Assembly: GCF_024752305.1 (NCBI RefSeq)
Contig: NZ_JANTHX010000007.1
Span: 650,306-714,305 of the forward strand
DNA: 64,000 bases
Source of the DNA: Protaetiibacter mangrovi
Lineage (GTDB): Bacteria > Actinomycetota > Actinomycetes > Actinomycetales > Microbacteriaceae
Reading direction: 5' to 3'
Positions within the stretch are counted from its first letter, which is position 1, and every line of letters begins with the position of its first letter. Positions 42,260-54,711 of the stretch are shown here, one piece after another. The notes under the pieces are model-generated. The model was not told the DNA's origin. It searched no databases and saw only the letters and a list, made by a program, of their open reading frames with translations. The position numbers were made by a program, and so were the translations under genes.

Positions 42260-42372
42260 TTGTCCACAGTCGGCTATCCACAACTAAGGTGGTCGTCAGC
42301 CTCGTGCGAGCCCAGAACCCGGCAGGCTCGGCGGAGAACCGCGTCCCGTCTTGTGGACAGAGCTGTGAATAA
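42260..42372 (+). promoter_or_regulatory. dnaA upstream region with DnaA-box-like sequences
   Basis: Four near-matches to TTATCCACA: TTGTCCACA (42260-42268), CTATCCACA (42274-42282), and reverse TGTGGACAG (42352-42360) and TGTGAATAA (42364-42372). A possible promoter TTGTCC-19-TAAGGT (-10 at 42285-42290) overlaps the first two, which would allow DnaA autoregulation. Confidence 0.55.
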
Positions 42373-42393
42373 CCATCGAGGAACCGACGACAG

Positions 42394-43794
42394 ATGAGCG
42401 AACCCGGAGACCCCACACGGGAGTTGTGGACGGCCGTCCAGGCACGACTCGCGTCGGATGAGCGCATCACGCCGCAGCTCCACGGCTTCATCAACCTCGT
42501 CGAGCCGAAGGGGGTGCTCGGGGAGACCATCTACCTCGAGGTGCCGAACGAGCTCACCCGCGGCATGCTCGAGCAGCGCATCCGTGTGCCCCTGCTCGAC
42601 GCGCTCGTCGACCTCGACGGCGACGTCGCCAACTTCGCGATCGTCGTCAACCCCGACATCCAGCCCACGCTCCAGCCCGTGGTCGACGAGGGCCTCGACA
42701 CCCCCTCACACTCCGAGCAGGTCAGCCCGGTCATCGAGCTGGGACGACGCAGCGACTCGCGGCTGAACCCGAAGTACAACTTCGACAACTTCGTGATCGG
42801 GGGATCCAACCGATTCGCCCACGCGGCCGCGGTCGCGGTCGCCGAGGCGCCGGCGAAGGCCTACAACCCGCTCTTCGTCTACGGCGACTCCGGACTCGGT
42901 AAGACCCACCTCCTGCACGCCATCGGTCACTACGCCGAGAGCCTCTACCCCGGGATCCGCGTGCGGTACGTGAGCTCCGAGGAGTTCACCAACGACTTCA
43001 TCAACTCGATCGCCAACAACCGCGCCTCGGTCTTCCAGTCGCGCTACCGCGAGATCGACATCCTGCTGATCGACGACATCCAGTTCCTGCAGGGCAAGGA
43101 CTCCACCCAGGAGGCCTTCTTCCACACGTTCAACACGCTGCACGATCACAACAAGCAGGTCGTCATCACGAGCGATGTGGCGCCCAAGCACCTCACGGGA
43201 TTCGAGGACCGGATGCGGTCGCGGTTCGAGTGGGGTCTCATCACCGACGTCCAGGCGCCGGACCTCGAGACGCGCATCGCGATCCTGCGCAAGAAGGCGC
43301 AGTCGGAGCGTCTGCAGGTGCCCGACGACATCCTCGAGTACATGGCCACCAAGGTCTCGAGCAACATCCGCGAGCTCGAGGGAACCCTCATCCGCGTCAC
43401 CGCCTTCGCCAACCTCAACAAGACGCCGGTCGATCTGGCCCTCGTCCAGACGGTGCTGAAGGATCTGATCACCCTCGACGAGGACAACGTCATCTCGCCG
43501 GTGGACATCATCAACCACACCGCGGAGTACTTCAAGCTCTCGGTCGACGACCTCTACGGCTCGTCCCGGTCGCAGGCGGTGGCCACCGCCCGCCAGATCG
43601 CGATGTACCTGTGCCGGGAGATGACGAGCCTCTCGCTGCCGAAGATCGGGCAGCTGTTCGGCAATCGGGATCACACCACGGTGATGTACGCCAACAAGAA
43701 GATCAGCGAGCTCATGAAGGAGCGTCGCTCGATCTACAACCAGGTCACCGAGCTCACGGCACGCATCAAGCAGGACCAGCGCTACCGTCCCTGA
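42394..43794 (+). CDS. dnaA: Chromosomal replication initiator protein DnaA
   Basis: 466 residues. Domain I is residues 1-90 (ELWTAVQARLASDERITPQL) and a short acidic linker follows. The AAA+ domain III has Walker A VYGDSGLGKTHLLHAIGHY, Walker B EIDILLIDDIQFLQGKDST and sensor regions. The DNA-binding domain IV ends with REMTSLSLPKIGQLFGNRDHTTVMYANKKI. It opens oriC and controls its own gene. Domain II is shorter than in Streptomyces. Confidence 0.98.
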   Translation: MSEPGDPTRELWTAVQARLASDERITPQLHGFINLVEPKGVLGETIYLEVPNELTRGMLEQRIRVPLLDALVDLDGDVANFAIVVNPDIQPTLQPVVDEGLDTPSHSEQVSPVIELGRRSDSRLNPKYNFDNFVIGGSNRFAHAAAVAVAEAPAKAYNPLFVYGDSGLGKTHLLHAIGHYAESLYPGIRVRYVSSEEFTNDFINSIANNRASVFQSRYREIDILLIDDIQFLQGKDSTQEAFFHTFNTLHDHNKQVVITSDVAPKHLTGFEDRMRSRFEWGLITDVQAPDLETRIAILRKKAQSERLQVPDDILEYMATKVSSNIRELEGTLIRVTAFANLNKTPVDLALVQTVLKDLITLDEDNVISPVDIINHTAEYFKLSVDDLYGSSRSQAVATARQIAMYLCREMTSLSLPKIGQLFGNRDHTTVMYANKKISELMKERRSIYNQVTELTARIKQDQRYRP

Positions 43795-44161
43795 TCCCGC
43801 CGCGGCGAAGCTGGGAAACCGCCTGACGGTGGTTGCACAGTCTGTGGAATGACATGTGGATAACTTCGGGATGGGATGTGCACCGCGCCGAGACCGCATG
43901 TGGACAGCGGAATCCGTCGCCGGCGAGTTCACCCCTGTCGACCCCGAGGAGTGCGCAGGCCGCCCACATCTTCCACGGATGTAGTTCCCCGGCGTCGGCG
44001 GGGCACACGATACTTATCCACAGTTCGCACAGGCGTTAACACGATTACCTCTCTCCATCCCTTCTTGGCCGCCCGATAACCGAACACCGCCCGGTCCGTG
44101 CCAAGATCGTTGGACACCGACCCGGGTGCGGATTCATCCCGAACTCAGACAGGAGTGGCGC
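43795..44161. other. oriC: Replication origin (oriC) region between dnaA and dnaN
   Basis: 367 bp without a gene, with lower GC. It has two perfect DnaA boxes, TGTGGATAA (43855-43863, reverse) and TTATCCACA (44014-44022, forward), and near-boxes TGTGGAATG (43843-43851) and TGTGGACAG (43899-43907). An AT-richer patch (GTTAACACGATTACC, around 44035) follows the forward box and could be the unwinding element. Confidence 0.8.
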
Positions 44162-45310
44162 GTGAAGTTCCAGGTGAATCGCGACGTCTTCAGCGAAGCT
44201 GTGTCGTTCGCGGTCAAGCTTCTGCCGCAGCGGACGACGCAGCCCATCCTCAGCGGCGTGCTGCTCGAGGCCGACGGCTCATCGCTGACGCTCTCGTCGT
44301 TCGACTACGAGGTCTCCAGCCGCACCGAGATCACCGCCGAGGTGGACGACCCGGGAACCGCACTCGTGTCGGGTCGACTGCTCGCCGACATCGCGAGCCG
44401 GCTCCCCAACGCCCCCGTCGTGTTCGAGACCGTCGACGGCAAGATCCAGGTCAGCTGCGGTTCCGCGCGCTTCACCCTGCTGAGCATGCCCGTCGAGGAG
44501 TATCCGACTCTTCCTCAGATCGACGAGCAGACCGGCGTGCTCCCCGCCGAGGAGTTCGCGGCCGCCGTGTCGCAGGTCGCCGTCGCCGCCTCGCGCGACG
44601 ATGTCACCCCTGTCATCACGGGTGTGCAGCTCGAGGTGGGAGAGAACAACCTGTCGCTCGTCGCCACCGACCGCTATCGCGTCGCCGTCCGCGAGATCGA
44701 CTGGGACTCCGGCACCTCGTCGGCCGCCGGCACGACGGCGCTCGTCCCGGCGCGCACGCTGTCGGAGATCGGCAAGACCTTCGCGCACTCCGGAACCATC
44801 GGCGTCTCGATCGTGCGCGGTGACGACCGTGAGCTCATCGCGTTCAAGGCGGACAAGAAGACGGTGACCTCCCTGCTCATCAAGGGCAACTTCCCGCCGG
44901 TGAAGCGCCTGTTCCCCGAGTCCGTGGACAACTACGCGGTGCTCAACACGGGCGAACTGATCGAGGCGACGCGACGCGTGTCGCTCGTGCTCGAGCGCGA
45001 GGCGGCCCTGCGCTTCAGCTTCTCGTCGACCGACGGTCTCACCCTCGAGGCGGCCGGTTCCGAGCAGGCGCAGGCATCGGAGACGATCGACGCGCACCTC
45101 GTCGGCGAGGACACCGTGGTCTCCCTCAAGCCCTCGTTCCTGCTCGACGGTCTCGGCGCGGTGCACTCGGAGTTCGTGCGGATCTCCTTCACCAAGACGG
45201 AGAATCCCAACAAGCCCGGCCCCGTGCTCATCACGAGCCAGTCCTCCCGCGAGGCACCGGGATCCGACAACTACAAGTACCTGCTGCAGCCGAACCTGCT
45301 GCTGCGCTGA
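44162..45310 (+). CDS. dnaN: DNA polymerase III beta subunit (sliding clamp)
   Basis: 382 residues from GTG 44162, preceded by CAGGAGTGGC. Three clamp domains follow: VKFQVNRDVFSEAVSFAVKLLPQRTTQPILSG-type start, VSQVAVAASRDDVTPVITGVQLEV in domain II and LEAAGSEQAQASETIDAHLVGED in domain III. It tethers polymerase III to DNA. gnd follows after 35 bp. Confidence 0.98.
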   Translation: MKFQVNRDVFSEAVSFAVKLLPQRTTQPILSGVLLEADGSSLTLSSFDYEVSSRTEITAEVDDPGTALVSGRLLADIASRLPNAPVVFETVDGKIQVSCGSARFTLLSMPVEEYPTLPQIDEQTGVLPAEEFAAAVSQVAVAASRDDVTPVITGVQLEVGENNLSLVATDRYRVAVREIDWDSGTSSAAGTTALVPARTLSEIGKTFAHSGTIGVSIVRGDDRELIAFKADKKTVTSLLIKGNFPPVKRLFPESVDNYAVLNTGELIEATRRVSLVLEREAALRFSFSSTDGLTLEAAGSEQAQASETIDAHLVGEDTVVSLKPSFLLDGLGAVHSEFVRISFTKTENPNKPGPVLITSQSSREAPGSDNYKYLLQPNLLLR

Positions 45311-45345
45311 GAATCGACCGCGCTCCGCGCGGAAGGGGAGCTCCC

Positions 45346-46230
45346 ATGCACATCGGACTCGTGGGGCTCGGCCGGATGGGCAACAACATGCGCACCCGGC
45401 TGCGGGCCGCCGGCATCGAAGTCACCGGGTACGACCCGAACCCCGAGGTCACCGACGTCCCGGATCTCAGTGCGCTCGCCGCCGCGGTCCCCTCGCCCCG
45501 CGTGGTGTGGGTGATGGTGCCGTCGGGCGAGATCACCACGAACGTCATCACCGAGCTCGCCGGGGTGCTCGGCGAGGGCGACCTCGTGATCGACGGCGGG
45601 AACTCCAAGTTCACCGAGGACGCCCCGCACGCCGCCCTCCTCGCCGAGCACGGCATCCACTTCGCCGATTGCGGCGTCTCCGGGGGGATCTGGGGCGCCG
45701 AGAACGGCTACGGCCTGATGGCCGGCGGTGCGGCCGCCGACATCGAGCGGGCCATGCCGGTCTTCGATGCGCTCCGGCCCGAGGGTCCGCGCGCCGAGGG
45801 CTTCGTCCACGCCGGCGCGGTCGGGGCGGGGCACTACGCGAAGATGGTGCACAACGGCATCGAGTACGCACTCATGCAGGCCTGGGCCGAGGGCTATGAG
45901 CTCCTGGATGCCAAGGACGAGTTGATCCACGACGTCACCGGCGTCTTCAAGGCCTGGCAGCGCGGCACGGTCGTGCGCGGATGGCTCCTCGAGCTGCTCG
46001 TGCGGGCCCTGGAGGAAGACCCCGAGTTCACCGACATCGAGGGCTACGTCGAGGACTCCGGCGAAGGTCGGTGGACCGTCGAGGAGGCGCTCAACAACGC
46101 GGTGCCGGTGCCGACGATCTCGGCATCGATCTTCGCCCGGTTCGTGTCGCGCCAGAAGGACTCCCCCGCGATGAAGGCGGTCGCGGCGCTGCGCAAGCAG
46201 TTCGGCGGCCACGCGGTCCGCAAGGCCTGA
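45346..46230 (+). CDS. gnd: 6-phosphogluconate dehydrogenase, short decarboxylating form
   Basis: 294 residues, the short type found beside recF in actinobacteria. NAD(P) motif MHIGLVGLGRMGNNMRTRL; catalytic region DCGVSGGIWGAENGYGLMAGG; Lys-Asn in YAKMVHNGIEYALMQAWAEGYELL. It oxidises 6-phosphogluconate to ribulose 5-phosphate and CO2 in the pentose phosphate pathway. Cofactor preference is not clear from the sequence. Confidence 0.95.
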   Translation: MHIGLVGLGRMGNNMRTRLRAAGIEVTGYDPNPEVTDVPDLSALAAAVPSPRVVWVMVPSGEITTNVITELAGVLGEGDLVIDGGNSKFTEDAPHAALLAEHGIHFADCGVSGGIWGAENGYGLMAGGAAADIERAMPVFDALRPEGPRAEGFVHAGAVGAGHYAKMVHNGIEYALMQAWAEGYELLDAKDELIHDVTGVFKAWQRGTVVRGWLLELLVRALEEDPEFTDIEGYVEDSGEGRWTVEEALNNAVPVPTISASIFARFVSRQKDSPAMKAVAALRKQFGGHAVRKA

Positions 46231-46238
46231 CCCGGTCC

Positions 46239-47411
46239 GTGTTCGTCTCGCACCTCGAACTCGCGGACTTCCGGAACTACCACTCCGCCTCGCTCGCCCT
46301 CGCACCGGGGCCCAACCTCATCGTCGGCAGCAACGGGCAGGGAAAGACCAACCTGGTCGAGTCGATCAACTACCTCGCCACCCTCGGGTCGCACCGGGTC
46401 TCGACGGACCAGGCGCTCATCCGTCACGGTCGGGACGTCGCGGTGGTGCGCGCCCGCCTCGAGCACGGCGGGCGGCAGCTTCTGGTGGAGCTGCAGCTCA
46501 ACCGCACGGGCGCCAACCGGGCGCAGTTGAACCGGGCCGCCGCGAAGCCCCGCGACCTGCCCCGCCACGTGCACGCCGTGCTCTTCGCCCCGGAGGATCT
46601 CGCGCTCGTGCGGGGCGAGCCGTCGGGACGACGGCGGTTCCTCGATCAACTGCTCGTGCAGCTGACCCCGCGGATGGCGGGGGTGCTCGCCGACTACGAC
46701 CGGGTGCTCAAGCAGCGCAACACACTGCTCAAGTCGGCGCGGGCGGCGCGCGTGGGAGCGGCCCAGCTCTCGACCCTCGACGTGTGGGACGAGCGCCTGA
46801 TCGACCTCGGCTCCGAGATCATCGAGGCGCGCGGTGAGCTCGTCGGGGGCCTGCGTCCCTTCGTGGGAACGGCGTACGCCGCGATCGCCGGAGAGGTGCA
46901 CGAAGCCGAGCTCGCGAGCGAGCTCTCGATCCTGGGTGCTGCGCCGGATGAGGAGACCGAGGTGAGCGAGCAGTCGGTGCGGTCCGAGATCGATCGGACC
47001 GAGGCGGTCTCCGCGTTCACGACGGCCCTCGCGCGGAACCGTCGCGCGGAGCTCGAGCGCGGGCTCACCCTCGCCGGTCCCCACCGCGACGATCTGCTAC
47101 TGCGCCTGAACGGCCTGCCCGCGCGCGGCTACGCCAGTCACGGGGAGTCCTGGTCGTTCGCGCTCGCTCTGCGCCTCGCCTCCGCGGCGCTGCTGCGGGC
47201 GGACTCCGCCTCCGGTGATCCGGTGCTCATCCTGGACGACGTCTTCGCCGAACTGGACGAGAGCCGCCGGCTCCGGCTGGCCGACGCGGTGGCCGGCTAC
47301 GAGCAGGTGCTCATCACCGCGGCGGTGGAGTCGGATGTGCCGCCGGCGCTCGCGGCGCACACGGTGCGCATCCGAGCCGGAGAGGTGATCGACGAGGCGG
47401 GCGGCGCATGA
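46239..47411 (+). CDS. recF: DNA replication and repair protein RecF
   Basis: 390 residues from GTG 46239. It begins VFVSHLELADFRNYHSASL. Walker A is IVGSNGQGKTNLVESINYLATL, the ABC-like signature is in YASHGESWSFALALRLA after LAGPHRDDLLLRLNG, and Walker B is PVLILDDVFAELDESRR. It loads RecA at gaps. The start is 8 nt after the gnd stop. Overlaps dciA by 4 nt. Confidence 0.96.
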   Translation: MFVSHLELADFRNYHSASLALAPGPNLIVGSNGQGKTNLVESINYLATLGSHRVSTDQALIRHGRDVAVVRARLEHGGRQLLVELQLNRTGANRAQLNRAAAKPRDLPRHVHAVLFAPEDLALVRGEPSGRRRFLDQLLVQLTPRMAGVLADYDRVLKQRNTLLKSARAARVGAAQLSTLDVWDERLIDLGSEIIEARGELVGGLRPFVGTAYAAIAGEVHEAELASELSILGAAPDEETEVSEQSVRSEIDRTEAVSAFTTALARNRRAELERGLTLAGPHRDDLLLRLNGLPARGYASHGESWSFALALRLASAALLRADSASGDPVLILDDVFAELDESRRLRLADAVAGYEQVLITAAVESDVPPALAAHTVRIRAGEVIDEAGGA

Positions 47412-47905
47412 CCGGCGATCGCGAACCGGAGCACATCGCGGTCTACCGGAGGATGCGTCGCATCTTCGGCGACCCCGAGCTGCGCTCCTCCGACGCCCGG
47501 CGGCGGCAGAGCGCATCGCGCGACGAGACGACCGTGCCCTACGGCACCGGACGCGATCCGCGGGAGCTCGATGCCGTGCTCGACGCGCTCACCTCGTCGA
47601 TGGGGTGGACCTCGCCGCTGGCCAAGTCCGAACTGCTCGTGGGGTGGGCGGAGCTCATCGGCGCGGATGTCGCGGCGCACGCGGAGCCGGTGTCGGTCGA
47701 GGACGGTCAGCTCACCGTGCGCTGCGACTCGACCGCCTGGGCGCAGCAGCTGCGCTCCATGCGCACCACCGTGCTCGCGCGGATCGCGGAGCGGCATCCG
47801 GCGGCGGGTATCGAGTCGATCCGGTTCCTGGGGCCGGACGCCCCCTCGTGGAAACGCGGTCCTCGCGCCATTCCAGGGCGCGGCCCGCGCGATACTTACG
47901 GCTGA
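47408..47905 (+). CDS. dciA: DUF721 / DciA family protein, probable helicase loader
   Basis: 165 residues. The DUF721 core (about 50-140) contains LVGWAELIGADVAAHAEPVSVEDGQLTVRCDSTAWAQQLRSM, the KH-like fold of DciA. DciA loads DnaB in bacteria without DnaC, and no dnaC is present here, which fits. Ends in a basic disordered tail (KRGPRAIPGRGPRDTYG). Coupled to recF by ATGA. Confidence 0.93.
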   Translation: MTGDREPEHIAVYRRMRRIFGDPELRSSDARRRQSASRDETTVPYGTGRDPRELDAVLDALTSSMGWTSPLAKSELLVGWAELIGADVAAHAEPVSVEDGQLTVRCDSTAWAQQLRSMRTTVLARIAERHPAAGIESIRFLGPDAPSWKRGPRAIPGRGPRDTYG

Positions 47906-47982
47906 GACGACAAAAGAGGTCGACCGGGTCGGAAAAGTCGCTCAGAGGGGCGATTCCGCAGGTTTCAGACAGCCCGCTGAGG

Positions 47983-47988
47983 TAGGAT
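47983..47988 (+). promoter_or_regulatory. Possible -10 of gyrB
   Basis: TAGGAT in the 148-bp dciA-gyrB gap, about 65 nt upstream of the gyrB ATG. No good -35. Confidence 0.35.
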
Positions 47989-48032
47989 CGAGAGGGTCAG
48001 CGGAGCCCCTCACCAGGGTATCCCGATCGTGA

Positions 48033-50045
<2,013 letters not shown>

Positions 50046-50051
50046 CGACGT

Positions 50052-50086
50052 CGGTTTCGACACGCGGCTTCGCCGCTACTCAACCG
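50052..50086. repeat. Intergenic repeat copy between gyrB and gyrA
   Basis: CGGTTTCGACACGCGGCTTC followed by GCCGCTACTCAACCG; the centre GCGGCTTCGCCGC is a hairpin. Same family as 38261-39120. Confidence 0.7.
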
Positions 50087-50107
50087 GCTGACTAGCGAGA
50101 GAGAACC

Positions 50108-52728
<2,621 letters not shown>

Positions 52729-52732
<4 letters not shown>

Positions 52733-53136
52733 GCAGTGTCGCCGAGAAGCTCCAGCGCAAGGAGCACCGCAGCGCGAGCGCCAAGCAGGTGCGGCTGAAG
52801 CTCGTCTACCTCGACTTCTGGTCGGTCGTGAAGTTCAGCTTCCTCATCTGGCTGTGCCTCGGCATCGTGCTCATCGTCGCGGCGGTGCTCGTCTGGATCG
52901 TGCTCAACTCGACGGGCATTTTCGGCAGCCTCAACAGCCTGCTGCGCGACATCCTCGGCAACGAGAACTTCTCGATCACCGACTCGTTCGGTCTCGGCCA
53001 GGTCGTGCTGTTCTCCTTCGTCGTGGCGGTGCTCAACACCGTGACCGGCACGATCCTCGGGGCACTCGGCGCGCTGCTCTACAACCTGAGCGTGCGGTTC
53101 ACGGGCGGCATCCTGGTCGGTTTCCAGAACAGCTGA
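52729..53136 (+). CDS. DUF3566 membrane protein
   Basis: 135 residues. The basic N terminus ([22 protein letters not shown]) leads to two transmembrane helices (about 34-60 and 90-112), joined by a segment with [18 protein letters not shown]. The gene always follows gyrA in actinobacteria. Its function is unknown. Overlaps gyrA (ATGA). Confidence 0.9.
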
Positions 53137-53179
53137 GCCGATTCGCCCCGCGCCGACGCGTGGGGTACTCTAGGCGAGG

Positions 53180-53195
53180 CCGTTCCACGGAACGG
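53180..53195. terminator. Hairpin before tRNA-Ile
   Basis: CCGTTCCACGGAACGG-type inverted repeat (7-base arms) 8 nt before the tRNA. It may end the gyr transcript or mark a processing site. Confidence 0.4.
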
Positions 53196-53203
53196 ACCCT
53201 CTC

Positions 53204-53277
53204 GGGGCTATAGCTCAGGCGGTTAGAGCGCTTCGCTGATAACGAAGAGGTCCCAGGTTCAAGTCCTGGTAGCCCCA
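53204..53277 (+). tRNA. tRNA-Ile (anticodon GAT)
   Basis: The acceptor GGGGCTA pairs with TAGCCCC (53270-53276), and A53277 is the discriminator. The anticodon stem CTTCG/CGAAG encloses CTGATAA with GAT at 53238-53240; the T arm is CCAGG-TTCAAGT-CCTGG. The CCA end is not encoded (ACTG follows). Confidence 0.97.
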
Positions 53278-53405
53278 CTGTGTTTGTTCTGCGCCGCGGT
53301 AATCCGCGGCGCGTCGCTCCGCGATCCGCACGAGCGTGGTCGCGCGGATCGCTGTGGAGACTTGGCAGCGTCGGGTGCGGTGGCCGCTCGGTTCGCCCAC
53401 GCAGC

Positions 53406-53442
53406 TGATCGAGTAGCCCGCGCAGCGGGCGTGTCGAGATCT
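53406..53442. repeat. Intergenic repeat copy after tRNA-Ile
   Basis: GATCGAGTAGCCCGCGCAGC followed by GGGCGTGTCGAGATC. Same family as 38261-39120. Confidence 0.65.
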
Positions 53443-53449
53443 GTGACCC

Positions 53450-54397
53450 TCAGGGCAGCAGGATGATCTTGCCGCGGGGGGCCGAGCCGTCCTCGATCAT
53501 GCGCTGGGCGTCGGCCGCCCTGTCCAGCGGCAGGGTGCGCGCGATCTCCACATCGAACTCCCCCGCGGCGGCGCGCTCCACCGCGAGCCGGATGCCCTCC
53601 GCGCGCCAGGCGGACTGCTCGGGCGTGAGCGGAACGGCGCTGCCCCCGCCCCAGGCGTGGATCCCCCAGCGCGGCGCGTCCGCCCCGCGCACGATGGTGC
53701 CGACCCGCGCCGGGTCACCGGTGAGTTCGAGCGACGCCTCGATCGCCTCGTCGGTGCCGGCGGCGTCGAGCGCGGCATCGACACCGTCGGGTGCGACGGC
53801 CCGCACCCGCTCGACGAGACCCTCGCCGTAGCTGACGGGAACGGCGCCCAGCTGGCGCAGGCGATCATGGTTCGCCGCGCTCGCGGTGCCGATCACGCGC
53901 GCCCCGAGCTTCCGCGCGAACTGCACCGCGGCCTGCCCGACCGATCCGGATGCCGCGTGCACGAGCACCGTCGTGCCGGGTCCGACATCGAGCGAGCGGA
54001 GCGCCTGATACGCCGTGCCCGCCGGGATCGGGATGCCGGCGCCCTGCGCCCAGCCGAGCGACGCCGGCTTGCGCGTGAGACCGCGTACCGGCACCACGGC
54101 GTGCGTCGCGTAGCTGCCGCGCGCGCTCGTCACGACGACCTCGTCGCCGACCGCCCACCCCTCGACACCCTCGCCGATCGCCGCGATCACGCCCGCGCCG
54201 TCGGACCCGGGAGTGCGCGGCGCGCTCAACGGATCGCTGGCGCGCCTGCCGGAGCGCAGCTTGCCGTCGATGGGGTTCACCCCGACGGCGCGCAGCGCAA
54301 CCACGACCTCCGCCGCACCCGCCGACGGCACGTCGCCGTCGACGACGCGCAGCACCTCCGGTCCCCCGAACTCCGCGTACTGCACGAACCGAGCCAT
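53450..54397 (-). CDS. Zinc-free quinone oxidoreductase-like MDR protein
   Basis: 315 residues of the medium-chain dehydrogenase superfamily. It starts MARFVQYAEFGGPEVLRVVDGDVP; the NADPH motif is VLVHAASGSVGQAAVQFARKLGARVIGTAS. It has no zinc-binding cysteines. Such enzymes reduce quinones or enones with NADPH. A 14-bp palindrome lies 20 nt upstream of the ATG, so control by a TetR- or MarR-type repressor encoded elsewhere is likely. GGGGGAG precedes ATG 54397. Confidence 0.9.
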   Translation of the reverse strand: MARFVQYAEFGGPEVLRVVDGDVPSAGAAEVVVALRAVGVNPIDGKLRSGRRASDPLSAPRTPGSDGAGVIAAIGEGVEGWAVGDEVVVTSARGSYATHAVVPVRGLTRKPASLGWAQGAGIPIPAGTAYQALRSLDVGPGTTVLVHAASGSVGQAAVQFARKLGARVIGTASAANHDRLRQLGAVPVSYGEGLVERVRAVAPDGVDAALDAAGTDEAIEASLELTGDPARVGTIVRGADAPRWGIHAWGGGSAVPLTPEQSAWRAEGIRLAVERAAAGEFDVEIARTLPLDRAADAQRMIEDGSAPRGKIILLP

Positions 54398-54417
54398 CCG
54401 CTCCCCCTCTTCCGTCC

Positions 54418-54431
54418 GTAGACATGTCTAC
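54418..54431. promoter_or_regulatory. Palindromic operator of the MDR gene
   Basis: GTAGACATGTCTAC, a perfect 14-bp palindrome just upstream of the oxidoreductase. It resembles TetR-family operators. No regulator gene is adjacent. Confidence 0.55.
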
Positions 54432-54513
54432 CGCGCCTCGGACACCGGCGCTGGGGTGTCCAGCGGTCGTGGAGGATGTCCCCGCTTCGAACGGGTAGGC
54501 TCGTGGGTCGAAC

Positions 54514-54589
54514 GGGGCCTTAGCTCAATTGGTAGAGCGCCTGCTTTGCAAGCAGGAGGTCAGGGGTTCGATTCCCCTAGGCTCCACCA
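54514..54589 (+). tRNA. tRNA-Ala (anticodon TGC)
   Basis: The acceptor GGGGCCT pairs with AGGCTCC (54579-54585, one G-T pair), and ACCA is encoded at 54586-54589. The anticodon stem CCTGC/GCAGG encloses TTTGCAA with TGC at 54547-54549; the T arm is GGGG-TTCGATT-CCCC. Confidence 0.97.
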
Positions 54590-54624
54590 TCAACCATCGC
54601 CGCTGTCGCACGCTCTGGAGCGTG

Positions 54625-54650
54625 AAAGGTCGACCTGAGGGTCGGCCTTT
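54625..54650 (+). terminator. Terminator after tRNA-Ala
   Basis: An 11-bp stem (AAAGGTCGACC with GGTCGGCCTTT, one G-U pair) and loop TGAG, with TTT at its end. Confidence 0.75.
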
Positions 54651-54686
54651 CCTCGTGTGCCCGACGGGTCCGCTATCATCATAAAA

Positions 54687-54699
54687 CGATTATCGATAG
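54687..54699. promoter_or_regulatory. Predicted GntR operator at the sulfatase promoter
   Basis: CGATTATCGATAG (reverse CTATCGATAATCG). It overlaps TAGAAT (54697-54702), a likely -10 nine nt before the sulfatase ATG. It matches the three other sites of the cluster. Confidence 0.6.
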
Positions 54700-54711
54700 A
54701 ATGGAGTCCCG

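Noticed and set aside
53204-54589. rRNA operon between tRNA-Ile and tRNA-Ala
   Set aside because: These two tRNAs often lie inside rRNA operons, but the 1.2 kb between them holds an oxidoreductase gene and no rRNA sequence.
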